From contig JAOTYE010000025.1 of the NCBI GenBank assembly GCA_029862045.1, positions 1 to 48,464 on the forward strand: 48,464 nt of DNA, given 5' to 3'. This DNA comes from Gammaproteobacteria bacterium (lineage in GTDB: Bacteria; Pseudomonadota; Gammaproteobacteria; Steroidobacterales; Woeseiaceae). The position numbers and the translations under genes are program-made. Under the pieces are notes generated by a model. It was not told the origin of the DNA, did no database searches, and saw nothing but the letters and a program-made list of their open reading frames with translations. Positions 41,442-48,464 of the stretch are shown one piece after another; position 1 is the stretch's first letter; each line of letters opens with the position of its first letter.

Positions 41442-42338
41442 TCAGCCTTCAATCCTTCGACCGGTCAATCGTGCCCAAGTTTGCCCGCTTTGTTCCTGGA
41501 AAACCGGCTCATCGAACTCGATCCAGGGGCGGTAGGCAGCGAGCACTTTATCAACCTGCTCGGAGAGTATGCCGGATAACGCGAGCAAACAACCGCTTTT
41601 GACGTGGCCGGCGATTGGCTCGGCAAGCTCGATAATTGGGTTTGCGAGAATGTTTGCAACGACAACGTCGAACTGACCTTCAATCCGGTCCGCACTTGCG
41701 GTCACGAGCAGTTGCTGAGCGACGTTATTGCGCTGTGCATTGGCGTGCGTTGCCGTGACAGCCTGCGGATCGATATCCATTGCCACCGCTTTGGCGCAGC
41801 CGAGTTTGAGTGCTGCGATGGCGAGCACGCCCGAACCACAGCCGTAATCCAGCATCGACGAATCATCGAGTGACAGGCCGTCGAGCCAGGCAAGACACAA
41901 TGCTGTCGTTGCGTGCGTGCCCGTACCGAAGGCGAGGCCCGGATCGAGCCGAACGAAAACCGCCAATTCGTCTTCCACGGCTGCGTTGCCAGGGAGAATC
42001 CAGAGGCGTTCGCCGAATCGCATCGGACCAAAGTCCTTGAGCCACTCGTGTTCCCAAATGCGGTCCTCGAGCCCTTCGACCTGGTGTGGCGGCAGCGAGT
42101 CGACTTGCAGAGACTTTTTGAGATCGTCCTGCAATGACAAGAGGTCGGCTTCGGGTGAGAATAGACCCGTGATTCGCGTGTCGCGCCACATCGGCGTCGC
42201 GCCTGGCGCAGGCTCGAGCACCGGCTTGTCACCGGCGTCGGTAAACGTAATTGAATGAGCGCCGTGACGCGCGAAGATCTCTTCGACTCTGTCCGGATTC
42301 AGCTTTTCAAGATCCATGACAAATTGTCGCCAATCCAT
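41442..42338 (-). CDS. prmA: Ribosomal protein L11 methyltransferase PrmA
   Basis: SAM-dependent trimethylation of L11. 298 residues. The AdoMet site LDYGCGSGVLAIAALKLG, the acidic AMDIDPQAV and the catalytic-loop VVANILANPIIEL are canonical for PrmA, and the N-terminal ferredoxin-like substrate domain is present. It sits between accC and the DUF3426 gene in the conserved order. Confidence 0.97.
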   Translation of the reverse strand: MDWRQFVMDLEKLNPDRVEEIFARHGAHSITFTDAGDKPVLEPAPGATPMWRDTRITGLFSPEADLLSLQDDLKKSLQVDSLPPHQVEGLEDRIWEHEWLKDFGPMRFGERLWILPGNAAVEDELAVFVRLDPGLAFGTGTHATTALCLAWLDGLSLDDSSMLDYGCGSGVLAIAALKLGCAKAVAMDIDPQAVTATHANAQRNNVAQQLLVTASADRIEGQFDVVVANILANPIIELAEPIAGHVKSGCLLALSGILSEQVDKVLAAYRPWIEFDEPVFQEQSGQTWARLTGRRIEG

Positions 42339-42360
42339 CGTTTATGCGGTGTGTCCCCGA

Positions 42361-43704
42361 TCACACTAGACCGAGACGTTTCTCCAGGTAATGAATATCG
42401 GTGCCGCCGGCCTGGAACGCCGCGTGCTGGAAGATCTCCTGGTGCAACGGAATGTTCGTCCTGATGCCTTCGATGACGATTTCCGCTAGTGCGTTTTTCA
42501 TGCGCGCGATTGCAGCATCGCGATCGCCACCATGAGCAATCAGCTTGCCGATCATTGAGTCGTAATACGGTGGCACCTTGTAGCCGCTATAGATATGGCT
42601 GTCGACGCGTACGCCCGGACCACCCGGCGCGTGCCACAAACTGATCAAACCCGGTGATGGCATGAATGTCTTAGGGTCCTCGGCATTGATGCGACACTCA
42701 ATCGCGTGCCCCAGGATCTTGATGTCATCCTGTTTGATGCTGAGCGTCTCGCCTGCAGCGACGCGGAGCTGTTCACGAACGATATCGACACCGGTAATCA
42801 TCTCGGTGACCGGGTGTTCGACCTGCAAGCGCGTGTTCATCTCGATGAAATAGAACTCATCGTCCTGAAAAAGAAACTCGAATGTGCCGGCGCTACGGTA
42901 GCCGATTTCCTGACAGGCTTTGACGCAGCGTTCGCCGATGCGCTTTCTTTGTTTCTCAGTTATGCCCGGCGCCGGCGCCTCCTCGATGACTTTCTGGTGG
43001 CGGCGCTGCATGGAACAGTCGCGTTCACCCAGATACACGGCGTTACCATGATTATCGGCAAGCACCTGAAACTCGACATGCCGTGGCTCCTCGAGAAATT
43101 TCTCCATGTACACGATGTCATTGTCAAATGCGGCACCTGCCTCAGATTTGGTTACCGTGATGGCGTTTGTCAGTGATGCCTCGGCGTGTACGACGCGCAT
43201 GCCACGACCGCCACCGCCGCCAGACGCCTTGATGATGATTGGATAGCCGATGTCGCGTGCCATCTTGAGATTTTCGTCAACATCGTCGCCAAGCGGCCCG
43301 TCGGAGCCGGGCACGCAGGGTACGCCGGCGGCCTTCATGGCTTGAATGGCTGAGACCTTGTCGCCCATGAGGCGAATCGCACTCGCGGGTGGACCGATAA
43401 ACGTAAAGCCGCTCGACTCCACGCGTTCGGCAAAGTCGGCGTTCTCCGAGAGAAAGCCGTAACCCGGGTGTATTGCAACTGCGTCGGTGACCTCGGCCGC
43501 ACTGATAATCGCCGGCATATTGAGGTAGCTTTCGACCGAGGCGGGCGGGCCGATGCAGACGGTTTCATCGGCGAGCAGAACGTGCTTGAGGTTATTGTCG
43601 GCCGTCGAATGCACGGCGACAGTTTTGATGCCCATCTCGCGACACGCGCGCTGAATGCGCAGGGCGATCTCGCCGCGATTGGCTATTACGATTTTGTCGA
43701 GCAT
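42361..43704 (-). CDS. accC: Acetyl-CoA carboxylase biotin carboxylase subunit AccC
   Basis: ATP-dependent carboxylation of biotin on AccB, the first half of the acetyl-CoA carboxylase reaction. It is a 447-residue ATP-grasp enzyme beginning [20 protein letters not shown]. The glycine-rich loop is [14 protein letters not shown] and the active-site segment [20 protein letters not shown]. It lies 15 bases after accB. Confidence 0.99.
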   Translation of the reverse strand: MLDKIVIANRGEIALRIQRACREMGIKTVAVHSTADNNLKHVLLADETVCIGPPASVESYLNMPAIISAAEVTDAVAIHPGYGFLSENADFAERVESSGFTFIGPPASAIRLMGDKVSAIQAMKAAGVPCVPGSDGPLGDDVDENLKMARDIGYPIIIKASGGGGGRGMRVVHAEASLTNAITVTKSEAGAAFDNDIVYMEKFLEEPRHVEFQVLADNHGNAVYLGERDCSMQRRHQKVIEEAPAPGITEKQRKRIGERCVKACQEIGYRSAGTFEFLFQDDEFYFIEMNTRLQVEHPVTEMITGVDIVREQLRVAAGETLSIKQDDIKILGHAIECRINAEDPKTFMPSPGLISLWHAPGGPGVRVDSHIYSGYKVPPYYDSMIGKLIAHGGDRDAAIARMKNALAEIVIEGIRTNIPLHQEIFQHAAFQAGGTDIHYLEKRLGLV

Positions 43705-43719
43705 GTAGCCTGCGCCTGC

Positions 43720-44199
43720 TTAGTCAGCTTGACGTTGATCGATGATGATCAATGTCTGGCCGTATTCGACGGGTTCACCGTTTTGAACGCGTATTGATTT
43801 GACAACCCCGGAGACGTCCGCGTCTATCTGGTTCATCATCTTCATCGCTTCGATGATGCACAGCGTGTCACCCTCGTTGACACGATCGCCGACCTGCACG
43901 TACGGGGCCGCGCCAGGCGACGACGACCCGTAGAACGTTCCCACCATCGGCGCAGCAACGAGAAAGCCTTCTTCTTCGGGCTCGGCTACCTGGGCTGGCG
44001 CGGATGCCTCGGTGGCCGCCGGGACGACAGCCGCGAGCGGCGCTGGTGCGGCAACAGCGATCGGCGCAGGCGCAGGCGGTGCGCCCGGGCCGTAGCGACT
44101 GATTCTGACCGACTCTTCGCCCTCAGTGATCTCGATCTCGGCAATGCCGGATTCGTCCAGTAATTCGATCAGCTTTTTTACTTTTCTTATATCCATCAC
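43720..44199 (-). CDS. accB: Biotin carboxyl carrier protein AccB
   Basis: Carries biotin between the carboxylase and transferase sites. 159 residues: an N-terminal helix region, a Pro/Ala-rich flexible linker (about 38-75) and a C-terminal biotinyl domain with the modified lysine at 120 in EAMKM. The start overlaps the aroQ stop by 4 nt, so the two are coupled. Confidence 0.98.
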   Translation of the reverse strand: MMDIRKVKKLIELLDESGIAEIEITEGEESVRISRYGPGAPPAPAPIAVAAPAPLAAVVPAATEASAPAQVAEPEEEGFLVAAPMVGTFYGSSSPGAAPYVQVGDRVNEGDTLCIIEAMKMMNQIDADVSGVVKSIRVQNGEPVEYGQTLIIIDQRQAD

Positions 44200-44660
44200 T
44201 CTTCCTCGGCATTCGCGATGGACCGTTCGGCATACTCACTGGCGGCCTGCAATGCCAGTTCGTAACCGTAAGCCCCGAAACCAAACAGACAACTTTCCGC
44301 GATATCGCTGAAGTAACTGTTATGGCGAAACTCCTCTCGCGCGAAGGTATTACTCAAATGTATTTCGATAAACGGGATGGCAACCGCCAGAAAAGCGTCG
44401 CGAATTGCGATGCTTGTATGAGTGAATGCGCCCGGATTAAAGATGATAAATGCGACGCCGTCTTGTGCGGCCTGTTGTACCCGGTCGATCAGTTCGTGTT
44501 CGGCGTTGCTCTGAAAGCAGTCGAGCGAATGACCGAGCGCCCGAGCGACATCAATGCAGTTCGCCTCGATATCGTCAAGACGAGTCGCACCATAAACATC
44601 CGGCTCGCGTGAGCCGAGCAGGTTCAAATTGGGTCCATTGAGTAGGAGAAAGTCTGCCAT
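44196..44660 (-). CDS. aroQ: Type II 3-dehydroquinate dehydratase AroQ
   Basis: Third step of the shikimate pathway. 154 residues. [17 protein letters not shown] (with the active-site Tyr), the [16 protein letters not shown] block and EIHLSN are type II signatures. The first gene of the aroQ-accB-accC run, an order conserved in many gammaproteobacteria. A 73-bp gap separates it from the TlpA-like gene. Confidence 0.98.
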   Translation of the reverse strand: MADFLLLNGPNLNLLGSREPDVYGATRLDDIEANCIDVARALGHSLDCFQSNAEHELIDRVQQAAQDGVAFIIFNPGAFTHTSIAIRDAFLAVAIPFIEIHLSNTFAREEFRHNSYFSDIAESCLFGFGAYGYELALQAASEYAERSIANAEEE

Positions 44661-44733
44661 TTTCCGCTGAAATTCACCCGTTCCCCGAAGATGGCAGCAA
44701 TTCTAACCCTTTTCAGGGACTTTCGTGCAAGTT

Positions 44734-45345
44734 TTATAGAAAGTTGAGGGCTTTGCGAGCGCTGTCTTTGTCGATTTCGCCATTGTCGAGCATCGTCAGC
44801 ACTTTGACGATGTGCTCGAGATCGGCTGCGAAAATCTCACCGATGTGGGTGTTCAGCAACTCGCCATCGGCCGCGACGATCATCGTAAACGGCATGCCAA
44901 TAAACTCTACGCCCGATGATTCGGCGACCGCCATTGCATCTTCCTGGCCAACCAGGATCGGATAATTGAATTCCGCCGATTCGGCATACGATGCCACTTG
45001 CTCGGGAAAGTCGACGGCGATTCCAATGACCTGGAAGCCGTACCCGGATTGCTCATCCTGAAACGCCTTTAGAAGCGGAATCTCACGGCGGCACGGTGCG
45101 CACCAGGTGGCCCAGAAATTGAGCAGCCGATGCTTGCCGGCCCATTCGGAAAAATCGCGTTCGATGCCGTCGATGTCGGCGAGTTGGAATGCCGGGTAGA
45201 TCGGTTCGTCCCTGACGTCGGCGGTTGCTGGCTGCTCAGCGTTAACCTGCGCCGGTGCCTGCACCGGAATTCTGGCGGCGTAAAAAAGCGCACCGGCCAT
45301 GAGCGCGATGAAGGCCATCGCGAATACGAGAAACGATCGTTGCAC
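44734..45345 (-). CDS. TlpA/ResA-like membrane-anchored thioredoxin
   Basis: A 203-residue protein with an N-terminal anchor (FLVFAMAFIALMAGALFYAA). The periplasmic thioredoxin domain carries WATWCAPCRRE (Cys82, Cys85) and the cis-Pro FIGMPFT. TlpA-type proteins reduce disulfides or apocytochrome c in the periplasm and receive electrons from DsbD-like proteins. dsbD lies directly upstream on the same strand, so this is a likely partner. A REP-like hairpin separates the two genes. Confidence 0.92.
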   Translation of the reverse strand: MQRSFLVFAMAFIALMAGALFYAARIPVQAPAQVNAEQPATADVRDEPIYPAFQLADIDGIERDFSEWAGKHRLLNFWATWCAPCRREIPLLKAFQDEQSGYGFQVIGIAVDFPEQVASYAESAEFNYPILVGQEDAMAVAESSGVEFIGMPFTMIVAADGELLNTHIGEIFAADLEHIVKVLTMLDNGEIDKDSARKALNFL

Positions 45346-45362
45346 GGACTGTCCTTATTATC

Positions 45363-45420
45363 GTTGGAGCCCGCTCCAGCGGGCGACCGATTATCGCCCG
45401 CTGGGGCGGGCTCCTACAAC
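45363..45420 (-). repeat. REP-like palindrome between dsbD and the TlpA-like gene
   Basis: Two 24-27-nt arms around CCGATTA pair almost fully (GAGCCCGCTCCAGCGGGCGA against TCGCCCGCTGGGGCGGGCTC, one bulge). The type resembles abundant GTAGGAGCCCGC repeats of gammaproteobacteria. Its outer end supplies the dsbD stop codon (TTGTAGGAGC on the minus strand). It may limit read-through between the two genes. Confidence 0.8.
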
Positions 45421-47642
45421 GTGAATGCTTCGGTTACGTGTTCTGCAAAGTCCTTTGCTTTCATATAGCCAACGACTTCATAGCCGCGGCGCTGTTGGCC
45501 ATCCGTGCCAAAGAAAATAATGGTTGGCGGTCCGAAGACGCCGAAGCGTTCCAACAAGGCCTTGTCTTCGTCGTCGTTTTTCGTGACATCGGCCTGCAAC
45601 AATACAGTATTCGACAAAGCCGCCTGGACGCCCGCATCGGTGAACGTGTATTCCTCCATTTCGATGCATGACACACACCAGTCCGCGTAAAAGTCGAGCA
45701 TGGCCGTCTTGCCGGCAACGGACGCGGCCGCCAGCTCACGATCCAGGTCGGCGACGGTCTTGATGCGCTGAAATTCGATGTGCCGGTCTTCGACAACCAT
45801 CGTGCCCGCGCCGAGGTTGACGCTTGCCAGCGGTTTCATCGGGTTGCTGCCGCCGGTCAATGCACCAAGCAGCAAGAGCACTCCGTAAATGATCGCGAGA
45901 AAGCCGAAGCCCTTGCCAAGCTTCTGCACGATCGACGACTCGGGTGTCAGCGTCGTCAGGCCGCCCATGAATACGCCAATCATGAATACGAGTACAGCCC
46001 AAAGCCCGAGCGTGATGCTACCGGGCAGAATACGCGACAGCATCCAAATCGCGAGGCCCAGCAACATGAAGCCGAAAGAGGCTTTGACAGCGACCATCCA
46101 GCCGCCCGCCTTCGGTAACAGATGACCTTGCGCCGCACCGACAACCAGCAATGGCGCGCCCATGCCCATGCTCATCGCGAATAATGCCGCGCCGCCGCGC
46201 AGCTTGTCTCCGGTCTGCGCCATCACGGTCAGGCTCGCGATGAGTGCTGGCGCAACGCAGGCCGTGACGATGAGCGATGATAATGCGCCCATGATGAACG
46301 CGCCGACCGTCGTGCCACTTTTCTGGTTACCGCTAACCGTTGCGAGGCGACTCTGAATGCCGCTCGGCATCTGCAGGTCGTAGCCACCAAACATGGCCAT
46401 TGCGAGCAGGACGAAAAAGCCCGAGAAGACGATCAGAACCCAGGGCTGATTGAACGTCGCCTGCAACTGTGCCCCGGCTGCGGCCGCAACAATTCCTGCG
46501 CCCGTATACACCAGCGCCATGCCCATGACGTAACTAAACGCGAGCGTGAAACCGCGCATCGGACTTGTGTCGTCGCCTTCGCCGGCGATGATCGACGTCA
46601 GGATGGGAATCATCGGCAGCACGCACGGAGTGAACGCGAGCAGCAGGCCGAGACCCACAAAAGTGATCATCACCCAGCCGAGGTTGGCGTCCGTGATCAG
46701 TTTCGCGAGCCGCCCCTGTTCGGATACAGGTTCATCGGCCGACGGCCGAACCGTCGACAGGTCGGTAACGACGGTCGCTTCGGGCAGGCCAACCGTGAGT
46801 ACCGCGGATTGGGGCAGATAGCACAGCCCGCCTTCGGCACAGCCCTGGTAGTTGACCTCGAGTTCGAGGTCCATCGCTTCGGGTGTGGCCCGAGCGATCG
46901 TCAGACGGCCGATCACTTCGTCGTAATAAACTTCGGATTCGCCGAAGAACTCGTCAACCTTGATCTTGCCCTTGGGCAAATCGAGTTGGCCGGCCATCGC
47001 GCCTGCACTCATGGAGCGGACCGAAATCTTGTCCTTATAGACGTAGTAGCCGGGAATGACCCGAATGCCTACGTCGACCGTATTGCCGTCGACGGCAAAC
47101 AGGTTTGGGAAAAACACTTCCTCGGGCGGTGGGAAGTCGCCCATCGCACCGGTTTTGTTGCCAACGCTGCCCAGGTCGAGTTTTGGTGTCGCGGCGGAAG
47201 CCTGCTTGAGCCGGACTTGTTCAGTCCAGGCCTGCGGCGGGTAGCAGAGACCACCGTCCCAGCAGCCCTGACTCTTGATGACGAGTTCTATTGACTCGGG
47301 TTTATCGCCGGTGATCCTGTACGGAACACTGATGTAGAAATGTTCGCGATAGATCTGTTGCTTGCCGAAAAACTCATCTTCGTGCGGCAAGCCTGCGGGC
47401 AGCCTGGCATCGCCAAGCACGACCCCTTTGTTATTGCTCTCGAAACCGAGCTTGTTGCGATACAGGTAGTAGCCTTCCTCGATCGCCCAATCGATTTCGA
47501 TTGCACCGCCCGTATCCGTAACGACATAGCGATACGCCTCTTCGGGCCGCAGCGGCTCCTCATCCTGAGCAACAGCGGATCCTGCTAACAACAGGGCCGC
47601 CAGAAACAGCCGTGATGGGATGAGTTTTAGGGTTTCGTGCAT
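45414..47642 (-). CDS. dsbD: Thiol:disulfide interchange protein DsbD with duplicated N-terminal domain
   Basis: Moves reducing power from cytoplasmic thioredoxin to the periplasm. 742 residues from ATG 47642; a signal peptide ([15 protein letters not shown]) follows. Two tandem DsbD-alpha domains are visible: the first ends [12 protein letters not shown] (Cys127, Cys133) and the second [12 protein letters not shown] (Cys268, Cys274). The eight-helix transporter core carries FTPCVLP (Cys340) and TACVAPA (Cys462). The C-terminal thioredoxin domain has DWCVSC (Cys656, Cys659). Ordinary DsbD has one alpha domain and about 560-600 residues. Confidence 0.93.
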   Translation of the reverse strand: MHETLKLIPSRLFLAALLLAGSAVAQDEEPLRPEEAYRYVVTDTGGAIEIDWAIEEGYYLYRNKLGFESNNKGVVLGDARLPAGLPHEDEFFGKQQIYREHFYISVPYRITGDKPESIELVIKSQGCWDGGLCYPPQAWTEQVRLKQASAATPKLDLGSVGNKTGAMGDFPPPEEVFFPNLFAVDGNTVDVGIRVIPGYYVYKDKISVRSMSAGAMAGQLDLPKGKIKVDEFFGESEVYYDEVIGRLTIARATPEAMDLELEVNYQGCAEGGLCYLPQSAVLTVGLPEATVVTDLSTVRPSADEPVSEQGRLAKLITDANLGWVMITFVGLGLLLAFTPCVLPMIPILTSIIAGEGDDTSPMRGFTLAFSYVMGMALVYTGAGIVAAAAGAQLQATFNQPWVLIVFSGFFVLLAMAMFGGYDLQMPSGIQSRLATVSGNQKSGTTVGAFIMGALSSLIVTACVAPALIASLTVMAQTGDKLRGGAALFAMSMGMGAPLLVVGAAQGHLLPKAGGWMVAVKASFGFMLLGLAIWMLSRILPGSITLGLWAVLVFMIGVFMGGLTTLTPESSIVQKLGKGFGFLAIIYGVLLLLGALTGGSNPMKPLASVNLGAGTMVVEDRHIEFQRIKTVADLDRELAAASVAGKTAMLDFYADWCVSCIEMEEYTFTDAGVQAALSNTVLLQADVTKNDDEDKALLERFGVFGPPTIIFFGTDGQQRRGYEVVGYMKAKDFAEHVTEAFTL

Positions 47643-47783
47643 TGTCAGAACCGTCAGCGAATTGGACCGACTCGCGGGCCCGAATATTACTGTTTTCAAG
47701 GCTTGGGCGGCGCAGGATACCGGGGGCACGGGGCGATGTCATCGAACCAGGTCGGGTTTTTTCACCAAATGCTCGCGAATGCG

Positions 47784-47813
47784 CTTGAAATTTGGTCACT
47801 CAGGCCTATTATT
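47784..47813 (+). promoter_or_regulatory. Heat-shock (sigma-32-like) promoter of groESL
   Basis: CTTGAAA (47784-47790), a 14-base spacer and CCTATTATT (47805-47813) approximate the sigma-32 consensus CTTGAAA-N-CCCCATNT. TTGAAA with TATTAT at 16 bases also makes a weak sigma-70 promoter. The downstream CIRCE overlaps the -10 end. Confidence 0.6.
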
Positions 47814-47838
47814 AGCACTCCTTGTGACCGAGTGCTAA
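47812..47838 (+). promoter_or_regulatory. CIRCE element (HrcA operator)
   Basis: TTAGCACTC, a 9-base spacer, then GAGTGCTAA: a perfect match to the CIRCE inverted repeat bound by the HrcA repressor. It lies 65 bases upstream of groES. It implies an hrcA gene elsewhere in the genome. Confidence 0.95.
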
Positions 47839-47903
47839 TAACACGAGGTCCGAAAATCGACAATAATTTATTAATAGTCAATAGCTTACAGGAGATACAC
47901 CCA

Positions 47904-48194
47904 ATGAAGATTCGTCCGCTTCATGATCGAGTCATCGTAAAGCGCATGGAAGAAGAGCGCACATCGCCCGGCGGAATCGTCATTCCCGATGCCGCGGCCG
48001 AGAAGCCCATCAAGGGTGAGGTCATTGCGGTTGGCAACGGCAAAATCCTCGATTCCGGCGAAGTTCGTGCCCTGGACGTCAAGGCTGGCGACAAGGTGCT
48101 GTTCGGCAAGTACGCCGGCACCGAGGTTAAGGTCGACGGCGACGAGCTGTTAGTGATGAAAGAAGACGACATCATGGCAGTGATCGACGCTTAA
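47904..48194 (+). CDS. groES: Co-chaperonin GroES
   Basis: 96-residue heptameric lid of the GroEL chaperonin. [18 protein letters not shown]...[13 protein letters not shown] is canonical, with the mobile loop (TSPGGIVI) and C-terminal [16 protein letters not shown]. The start ATG follows AGGAGA. Controlled by the upstream CIRCE and heat-shock-like promoter and co-transcribed with groEL, 79 bases downstream. Confidence 0.99.
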   Translation: MKIRPLHDRVIVKRMEEERTSPGGIVIPDAAAEKPIKGEVIAVGNGKILDSGEVRALDVKAGDKVLFGKYAGTEVKVDGDELLVMKEDDIMAVIDA

Positions 48195-48258
48195 TCGCCG
48201 ATAGCTGCAGAATCAAAATTACTTATCGGATTGCGGCAAGAGCCGCTCCAACAGATAA

Positions 48259-48464
<206 letters not shown>

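Noticed and set aside
47637..47903. An N-terminally extended groES frame starting at 47637
   Set aside because: It would cross the promoter and CIRCE; the canonical start at 47904 has AGGAGA and the family N-terminus.

Overview
The window is 48.5 kb of chromosome from a gammaproteobacterium outside the Enterobacterales. The evidence is gene order: the runs rhlB / trxA-rho and aroQ-accB-accC-prmA-(DUF3426)-dusB-fis-purH-purD, with dsbD and groESL beside the second, are typical of Pseudomonas-like and related gammaproteobacteria. A CIRCE operator at groESL and an ECF sigma / FecR / TonB-receptor triplet fit an environmental, probably marine or soil, lineage. Genus-level placement is not possible by eye.

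Layout. 1-1.1 kb: end of an OprO/OprP-type porin, then a tRNA-Gly(CCC) gene cut off after its anticodon arm. 1.4-10.2 kb (+): two tandem dynamin-like GTPases with C-terminal membrane domains, an alkyltransferase-like DNA repair protein, a double thioredoxin-fold isomerase-like protein, an alpha/beta hydrolase, a small repetitive lipoprotein, plsB and trhO. 10.2-15.4 kb: a YdcH-like protein and cysQ (-), yrfG (+), rhlB (-), trxA and rho (+). Three copies of an unusual hairpin repeat sit at gene ends here. 15.6-19.8 kb (+): ECF sigma factor, FecR-like anti-sigma factor and TonB-dependent receptor, a complete cell-surface signalling unit. 19.8-26.4 kb (-): small accessory enzymes (glycosyltransferase fragment, GFA, DUF2784, two VOC proteins, M1 aminopeptidase lipoprotein, two cupins, membrane proteins, a CDF-type transporter).

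26.4-33.7 kb (-) is the most interesting region. It is an array of about 13 small unrelated genes, all on the minus strand. Eight near-identical-length (103-104 bp) imperfect inverted repeats lie at gene 3' ends and have the layout of integron attC sites. No integrase or attI is visible, so it is a cluster of attC sites lacking integrase, or the distal part of a sedentary chromosomal integron. The identifiable cassettes encode a HAD hydrolase, a dual-specificity phosphatase, a GNAT acetyltransferase, a YkgJ-type cysteine-cluster protein, a DUF6940 protein, a TerB-like protein and several membrane or exported proteins of unknown function. In eight of them the stop codon lies inside the first recombination box or a variant of it.

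33.7-47.6 kb (-) returns to core genes in transcription order: dsbD, a TlpA-like thioredoxin, aroQ, accB, accC, prmA, a DUF3426 protein, dusB, fis, purH, purD, moeA and a small membrane protein translationally coupled to moeA. DsbD has two tandem N-terminal redox domains instead of one. groES and the start of groEL (+) leave the window behind a CIRCE element and a heat-shock-like promoter. Functionally the core blocks cover fatty-acid and phospholipid initiation (accBC, plsB), purine and molybdopterin synthesis, RNA metabolism (rho, rhlB, dusB, trhO) and thiol homeostasis (trxA, dsbD, TlpA-like).
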